Shown: piece after piece, positions 16,233 to 20,778 of the stretch | How the letters are laid out: the number at the start of each line of letters is the position of its first letter | How positions within the stretch are numbered: position 1 is the first letter of the stretch | From: Syntrophomonadaceae bacterium | GTDB lineage: Bacteria > Bacillota > Dethiobacteria > DTU022 | Direction of reading: 5' to 3' | Length of the DNA: 20,778 nt | Assembly: GCA_007127255.1 (NCBI GenBank) | Contig: SKZS01000131.1 | Coordinates: 1-20,778 of the forward strand | Notes under the pieces: generated by a model | What the model was told of the DNA's origin: nothing | Database searches by the model: none | What the model saw: the letters and a program-made list of their open reading frames with translations, nothing else | Position numbers and translations under genes: made by a program

Positions 16233-17458
16233 ATGGCAAGATAGTAGAAAATAAAGAAAATAAGCAAAACAAAATAAGCCCTGGCAGTGTAAGTAACAAT
16301 TACGAGAAAGAAATAATTTATGACCTGGCCGTTGTCGGCTGCGGTCCTGCCGGGGCACTGGCTGCCGGCCTGGCTGCAGAATCCGGACTGTCGACGGTTA
16401 TCCTGGAAAGCAAAAAACATCCCCGCCCAAAAATTTGCGGCGGCTTTCTTTCTGCTCGCAGTATAGCCCTGCTCCCGAAAGATTTTAAGCTTTCTTCGCT
16501 TCCTTCTCAGTCGGTTTACCAGGTATCCATGATTAAGAGAAGAAAGCCATATACCTATAACAGCAAAACCCGATTGGGCCTGGTTGTGGAAAGAGAAAAA
16601 TTTGATCAGCTAATAGCTGAATATGCCTGCAGCAAGGGAGCGTGCTTGAAAGAAGAAGAACCCCTCCAGGATATTAGCAAGATTTTCGGCAGCGATTACA
16701 AACCAGACAGTTATTATCTTTTAAAAACCGGAAAGAATGCTGATAATACTATAAAAACCCGCTACCTGATTGGCGCAGACGGTGCAATGGGGAAAACGGC
16801 CCTGCTTGCCGGCCTTAGAAAACCCGGGAAAGGATTGAAGGGCTGGGGCATGTCTCGTGTAATTAAAACCAAATCCAAGGTGGCAGAAACAGGGACTTCG
16901 AAGTTTTATCCTCTTCCCTCCCTCGGTGGAATGAGCTGGTCATTTAGCGGCCCGGATTGGACCAACCAGGGGGTGGGAGGGCTTTTCAGCAGGCCCCTGA
17001 TGTTAAAAGCTTACCGTAAAATATTTCACAATAACCTTAACAACTCGAACCCGCCTTTCTGGCCCCTGCCTTTTCTCGGACCATTGCAAAAATCAGCATC
17101 CGGCAACCTGCTTCTAATTGGAGACGCAGCAGGGCTGGTTGAGCCTTTTTCAGGTGAAGGACTATACAACTCCTTTAAAAGCGCCATTCTTGCCGTTCAG
17201 GCCGTAAAGTTGGCCAAAAAAGAAAACACTGCAGCCGAAAAAACATACAATTATTTCTTTAAAAAACACTTTCGCAAAAATTTCGGCGCATGCCTTTGCG
17301 GAGCTTTGTTGCTCTATGCCCGCTCGCTGATATACCCCTCTTCCCTGCCGCATTCCATTGCAATCCTGATGGAGAACAAGCAGTGGTTCAACCACGGTAT
17401 CGACTCTTCAACTGTTTATAGAGATGATCCGGTCTTTGATAATATCGCAGACAGATGA
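16233..17458 (+). CDS. Geranylgeranyl-reductase-family FAD-dependent oxidoreductase, unclear 5' end
   Basis: The frame encodes a FAD-binding protein of the geranylgeranyl reductase family, which reduces isoprenoid chains or acts as a related oxidoreductase. It shows the dinucleotide-binding GCGPAGA with the following LSTVILES (16322-16410), PKICGGF, the second FAD motif LLIGDAAGLVEPFSGEGLYNSF, and a C-terminal hydrophobic stretch. The substrate is not evident. The frame is open from 16154 but has no ATG, GTG or TTG before 16529, which would delete the whole FAD-binding N-terminus. ATG 16233 has AAGGG 4 bases upstream but is in another frame, ending at TAG 16242. One missing base between 16235 and 16241 would join it. 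So this is a non-standard start, a sequencing indel, or a real mutation. The only plus-strand gene, its end overlaps alr by 51 bases. Confidence 0.75.
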
Positions 17459-18601
17459 AAATTTACCTTCCTCGAAGTAGTAACGGGGAATACGTTTATC
17501 CAAAGCACAAAGCAGTTCATAATTAATTGTTCCAACCTGGTCGGCTGCTTCTTCTATACTGACATGCCCCCCACTCTGCCTTCCATATATTACTACTTCG
17601 TCATTTAAACGCACACCGGGAATATGGCTGACATCAATCATAAGCTGATCCATGCAAACAATTCCGATAACCGGGGCACGACAGCCGCGAATTAAAACAT
17701 GTCCCTTATTTGAAAGCAACCTGCTGAAACCGTCGGCGTACCCAACAGGTACGGTGGCAACAAGGGTATCTTTTGTGGTTCGAAAGGTGCAGCCGTAACT
17801 GATCGCGCTTCCCACGGGAACTTCTTTAACCAGGACAACTTTACTTTTAAAGGTAAGGGCGGGGATAAGGTCTATACCCTTGCCCTGCAGATTCGGTGCG
17901 GGATAACAGCCATACATGGCTATCCCCAGGCGTACAAGGTTATAACGGGCGGAAGGATGGTTGATTGCTGCCGCACTGTTGGCAGCATGAACCAGGGGAA
18001 ATGTAACCCCTTTATATGTACAACTGTCTATGATCCTGTTAAAAAGCATTAACTGTTCTCTTGTATATGTTAAGTCATTTTCTTCAGCAGCAGCAAGGTG
18101 AGTATAGATACCTTCAATTTTTAAACCCGGCAGGCGGCTGATCCGGACAATCACTTCAACAGCTTCATCGGGCAGCAGTCCTATCCTGCCCATCCCGGTA
18201 TCTATTTTTAAATGAAGAGGCAGTACGGTATCGTGATCCACTGCAAACTCAGAATATTCAAGAGCGGTATCAAAACCAAAAACTGTGGGAGTTAGCTTAT
18301 AGTGAACCAGTATCGGAAACTGAGCGGGATCGGTATAGCCGAATAAAAGAATCGGCGCATCAAGTCCGGCCCGCCGCAGGGCAATTGCTTCTTCGACGAA
18401 AGCAACTGCCAGACTTGATGCTCCGGACCGCATTGCTGTTTCAGCAACTTTTACAGCCCCGTGGCCGTATCCGTCGGCTTTAACAACAGCCATTATTTTG
18501 GTTGCCGGCCCAATTTGCTGCCTAAACTGTCGCAGGTTGTGAGCTATATGATCCAGGTTAATTTCCGCCCAGGCCGGACGGGCTGAAAAAGATGGATACA
18601 T
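17408..18601 (-). CDS. alr: Alanine racemase
   Basis: Alr makes D-alanine for peptidoglycan with PLP. Lys41 (VVKADGYGHG) binds PLP and Tyr269 (SAISYGCTF) is the second catalytic base. Both motifs, plus the LHLKIDTGMGRIG and GYADGFSR segments, are present. With ATG 18601 (AAAGGTG 9 bases upstream) the product is 397 residues. An upstream frame to 18655 adds 18 residues of no family character. The C-terminus runs about 20 residues past the usual IPRYY end, so its 3' end overlaps the convergent flavoprotein gene. It follows hom in the same direction after about 180 bases. Confidence 0.95.
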   Translation of the reverse strand: MYPSFSARPAWAEINLDHIAHNLRQFRQQIGPATKIMAVVKADGYGHGAVKVAETAMRSGASSLAVAFVEEAIALRRAGLDAPILLFGYTDPAQFPILVHYKLTPTVFGFDTALEYSEFAVDHDTVLPLHLKIDTGMGRIGLLPDEAVEVIVRISRLPGLKIEGIYTHLAAAEENDLTYTREQLMLFNRIIDSCTYKGVTFPLVHAANSAAAINHPSARYNLVRLGIAMYGCYPAPNLQGKGIDLIPALTFKSKVVLVKEVPVGSAISYGCTFRTTKDTLVATVPVGYADGFSRLLSNKGHVLIRGCRAPVIGIVCMDQLMIDVSHIPGVRLNDEVVIYGRQSGGHVSIEEAADQVGTINYELLCALDKRIPRYYFEEGKFSSVCDIIKDRIISINS

Positions 18602-18783
18602 TATTTGCCGCACCTTTCTCCACCGTTGAAGTTCAGAGTCTAATAACAAAACCACTATGATTATCTTTTAAAACTTCTCATTTACAAGCTGCCTGCTTTG
18701 CTTTTTCCAACGCTTCAACGGATATAACCTTATTATTAATCTCCTGTTTTTCCGTTAACTGATAATCTATAACTGAAAGGATG

Positions 18784-20073
18784 CTAACCAAGCAGTCGAA
18801 TCACGCTCGGGTTAGGCTTAATAGCCGGAATGCTTAATACCTTTTCGAGAGCTTTTTGAAAAGCAGCTTCGCAGACATCATGGGTGACCAGGACAATTTC
18901 CGCAGTACTTCCAAAACTGCGCTTTTGTATGACCATATCAAGGCTCACTTTTTCATCACCGAAGGCGTTAGCCAGGGAGGCAAAGACACCGGCACGATCA
19001 TCGGCCAGGAAACGCAGGTAAAAGCGGTTGCTAAGATCGTTAATCGGAACAAAATTTGCTTTTTTAAACGACCTTTCTATCTCTCCATCGCTACAGCGGA
19101 AGCAAATGCAGCGGGCTGCTTCCGCCACATCGGCCAGGACGGCAGTAGCTGTTGGCATTGCCCCTGCACCGCGGCCGTAGAACATAACTTCTCCAACGGC
19201 ATCACCCTCGATATAGATGGCATTAAACTCATTTAACACGGAGGCCAGTGGATGATCGGCGGGAACTAGGGTCGGATGAACCCTTAATGCAAGCCCTTCG
19301 GGCAGTTTTTCTCCGATAGCCAGCAGTTTAACTGTATAACCTATTTCACGGGCATAAGCAATGTCTTCATAAGTAACCGAGCTGATCCCTTCAACATGTA
19401 CCTTGCCGGGATCGATACTGCTGCCAAAGGCAAGCCCGCTCATGATCATTAATTTATAGGCGGCATCGCGACCTTCAATATCACTTGACGAATCAACCTC
19501 GGCAAAACCGAGCTCTTTTGCCTCAGAAAGGGCCTGTTCAAGGTTTAAATTGTCTGCAGCCATGCGGGTTAAAATATAGTTGGTTGTTCCATTAACAATT
19601 CCGATCAGGCGATGGATTCTATCGGCCACAAGACTCTGCTTCAGGGGGCGAATGAGCGGTATCCCTCCACCGACACTTGCTTCGTAATAAATATTAAGGT
19701 TTTTATCACGGGCCAAAGCCAGCAGTTCTTCGCCATGTGCTGCCATTAAATCTTTGTTGGCGGTAACTACATATTTACCGTTATCTAATGCGCTGATTAT
19801 CATACTTCTGGAAGGCTCGATACCACCGATCAACTCTATCACTATATCTATTTCAGGATCTTCCAGTACATCTGCAGCTTTCGTGGTAATTATATCTTCG
19901 GGGAAGCCGAGAGACTGCAACCTTGAGAGATTGCGATCAGCTACCCTGGCCAGGACCAGGTCCACATCAATTTTTTCACTTATTTCACGGCCGCTGCTTT
20001 TTAATAGAGCGGCTACACCACCTCCGATAGTACCGACACCCAGCAAACCAATTTTCACCATACCTCTGTCCAT
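18784..20073 (-). CDS. hom: Homoserine dehydrogenase
   Basis: Hom reduces aspartate semialdehyde to homoserine for threonine and methionine synthesis. The 429-residue protein has the Rossmann motif GLLGVGTIGGGV, VVTANKDLMAAHG, the catalytic-domain GIVNGTTNYIL and AELGFAEVDSSSDIEGRDAAYKL-like segment (KELGFAEVDSSSDIEGRDAA), and a C-terminal ACT domain (about 350-429) for feedback control, as in other Firmicutes. The start is ambiguous: ATG 20073 has AGGAGG 13 bases upstream, GTG 20058 has AGAGG 4 bases upstream and starts VKIGLLG. It lies 21 bases after the acyl-CoA dehydrogenase gene, so the two are probably co-transcribed. Confidence 0.94.
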   Translation of the reverse strand: MDRGMVKIGLLGVGTIGGGVAALLKSSGREISEKIDVDLVLARVADRNLSRLQSLGFPEDIITTKAADVLEDPEIDIVIELIGGIEPSRSMIISALDNGKYVVTANKDLMAAHGEELLALARDKNLNIYYEASVGGGIPLIRPLKQSLVADRIHRLIGIVNGTTNYILTRMAADNLNLEQALSEAKELGFAEVDSSSDIEGRDAAYKLMIMSGLAFGSSIDPGKVHVEGISSVTYEDIAYAREIGYTVKLLAIGEKLPEGLALRVHPTLVPADHPLASVLNEFNAIYIEGDAVGEVMFYGRGAGAMPTATAVLADVAEAARCICFRCSDGEIERSFKKANFVPINDLSNRFYLRFLADDRAGVFASLANAFGDEKVSLDMVIQKRSFGSTAEIVLVTHDVCEAAFQKALEKVLSIPAIKPNPSVIRLLG

Positions 20074-20094
20074 TACTTCTGCTGCGCCTCCTGT

Positions 20095-20778
20095 TTATTC
20101 ATATATCTTTTCATCAACCTTGTCAGCTTCGATGGCATCAAACTCAATATCACGACCCTTGAAACCTTCTTTTTCCATTTCTTTATAGTATTCATGCTGG
20201 ATAATCAAATCCATTATTTCATTGGTTCCTGTCCATATCATGATCAGGCGGACATCCCGAAGCATTTTTTCAATGGGATAGACATTAGTGTAACCGATTC
20301 CTCCCATTACCTGCATTGCGTTATTTACCACTTTCCAGGCATTTTCAGTGGCTACTTTTTTGGCTTCGGAAACCAGACGCCTGGTTTTGCCGGCCGGATC
20401 TCCTGAATCCACAGAACGGGCAGCTATGTAAACAATACCCCTCGCTGTATCCAGTAGTGTAACACTATCGGCTGTTTTGAAACTAACTGCCTGGAAGTTT
20501 TTTATTTCCGTACCAAATGCTTTACGCCTGGTGCTATAACGGGCGGCTACATCCATGGCGGCCCGGCCCATCCCGATTGCACCCCCTGCGCTGGTCATAC
20601 GTTCGGGGATCATCATCTGGTAAAAAATAGCCGAACCATTGTTCTCTTCACCAAGAAGATTTTCCGCGGGAACACGCACATCTTTAAAAACAAGTCGGCC
20701 TGTACCTCCACCGCGTGTCCCCATTAAACCGTAAAGATATTCAGCTTTTACCTCGGGACAGCGATCAACCAGGAAAGC
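20095..20778 (-). CDS. Acyl-CoA dehydrogenase, C-terminal part (5' end beyond the window)
   Basis: The visible 227 residues cover the central and C-terminal domains of an FAD acyl-CoA dehydrogenase: the AFLVDR and GTRGGGTGRLVFKDVRVPAENLLG segment, ARYSTRRKAFGTEIKNFQAV, QVMGGIGYTNVYPIEKMLRDVR, and IWTGTNEIMDL. At the position where medium-chain enzymes carry their catalytic Glu (IYEGT), this protein has Thr (IWTGT). A Glu occurs instead in PERMTSAGGAIG, matching the catalytic Glu site of isovaleryl-CoA and long-chain dehydrogenases. So it is likely active, with the relocated base. The chain specificity is not determined. The short tail after the last helix (KEGFKGRDIEFDAIEADKVDEKIYE) is acidic. 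Confidence 0.9.
   Translation of the reverse strand, partial: AFLVDRCPEVKAEYLYGLMGTRGGGTGRLVFKDVRVPAENLLGEENNGSAIFYQMMIPERMTSAGGAIGMGRAAMDVAARYSTRRKAFGTEIKNFQAVSFKTADSVTLLDTARGIVYIAARSVDSGDPAGKTRRLVSEAKKVATENAWKVVNNAMQVMGGIGYTNVYPIEKMLRDVRLIMIWTGTNEIMDLIIQHEYYKEMEKEGFKGRDIEFDAIEADKVDEKIYE

Noticed and set aside
17384..17396. GTGGTTCAACCAC palindrome near the alr 3' end as a shared terminator
   Set aside because: Only 5 bp can pair, it lies inside the flavoprotein gene, and neither strand has a convincing T run after it.
1..20778. CRISPR arrays, insertion sequences, prophage or defence islands
   Set aside because: No regularly spaced repeats, transposase, integrase or phage proteins were seen; every long frame fits a housekeeping or metabolic gene.

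Overview
The window reads as a chromosomal segment of a Gram-positive anaerobe, most likely a member of the Clostridia in the broad sense. Evidence: purine-rich Shine-Dalgarno sites before nearly every gene, frequent GTG and TTG starts, the indirect tRNA amidation operon gatCAB, a YhaO/YhaN-type nuclease pair, a YhfI-like metallo-beta-lactamase-fold protein, a full set of protein genes for selenocysteine (Sec) synthesis, and partial genes for an HdrC-like iron-sulfur protein and an acyl-CoA dehydrogenase, as expected in an anaerobic or syntrophic metabolism. Species cannot be named from the sequence alone. No tRNA, rRNA, CRISPR array, insertion sequence or prophage gene was seen.

Layout: all genes lie on the minus strand except one. 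Reading the minus strand from the right end: the 3' part of an acyl-CoA dehydrogenase gene (20778-20095), homoserine dehydrogenase hom (20073-18784) and alanine racemase alr (18601-17408). A lone plus-strand gene of the geranylgeranyl-reductase flavoprotein family (about 16233-17458) meets alr tail to tail with a 51-base overlap. Next is gatC-gatA-gatB-purA (15913-11294) behind a clear promoter and a leader with a terminator-like hairpin. Then a small four-helix membrane protein, a SbcD/YhaO-like phosphoesterase overlapping by one base a YhaN-like coiled-coil ATPase, a metallo-beta-lactamase-fold hydrolase and a flavoredoxin-like flavin reductase. The Sec block follows: selA (5366-3939), selB (3837-1924), selD (1880-831). 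After 345 bases without a gene comes the start of the HdrC-like gene (485 to the window edge).

Main result: selD is itself a selenoprotein gene. Its longest conventional reading frame (831-1784) lacks the catalytic N-terminus. Reading through an in-frame TGA at 1830-1832 restores an ATG start at 1880 and a 349-residue SelD with Sec17, followed two residues later by the invariant Lys20. A perfect 17-base hairpin with a GGUC-type apex at 1787-1803 is the likely SECIS element. SelA and SelB make and deliver Sec, SelD makes the selenophosphate donor, and SelD production itself needs Sec, so the operon depends on its own product. The tRNA(Sec) gene selC is not in this window.

Other points: the plus-strand flavoprotein gene has no usual start codon in its frame, the YhaN-like ATPase carries a membrane hairpin and an altered P-loop, and the selA and gatC leaders hold candidate control elements.
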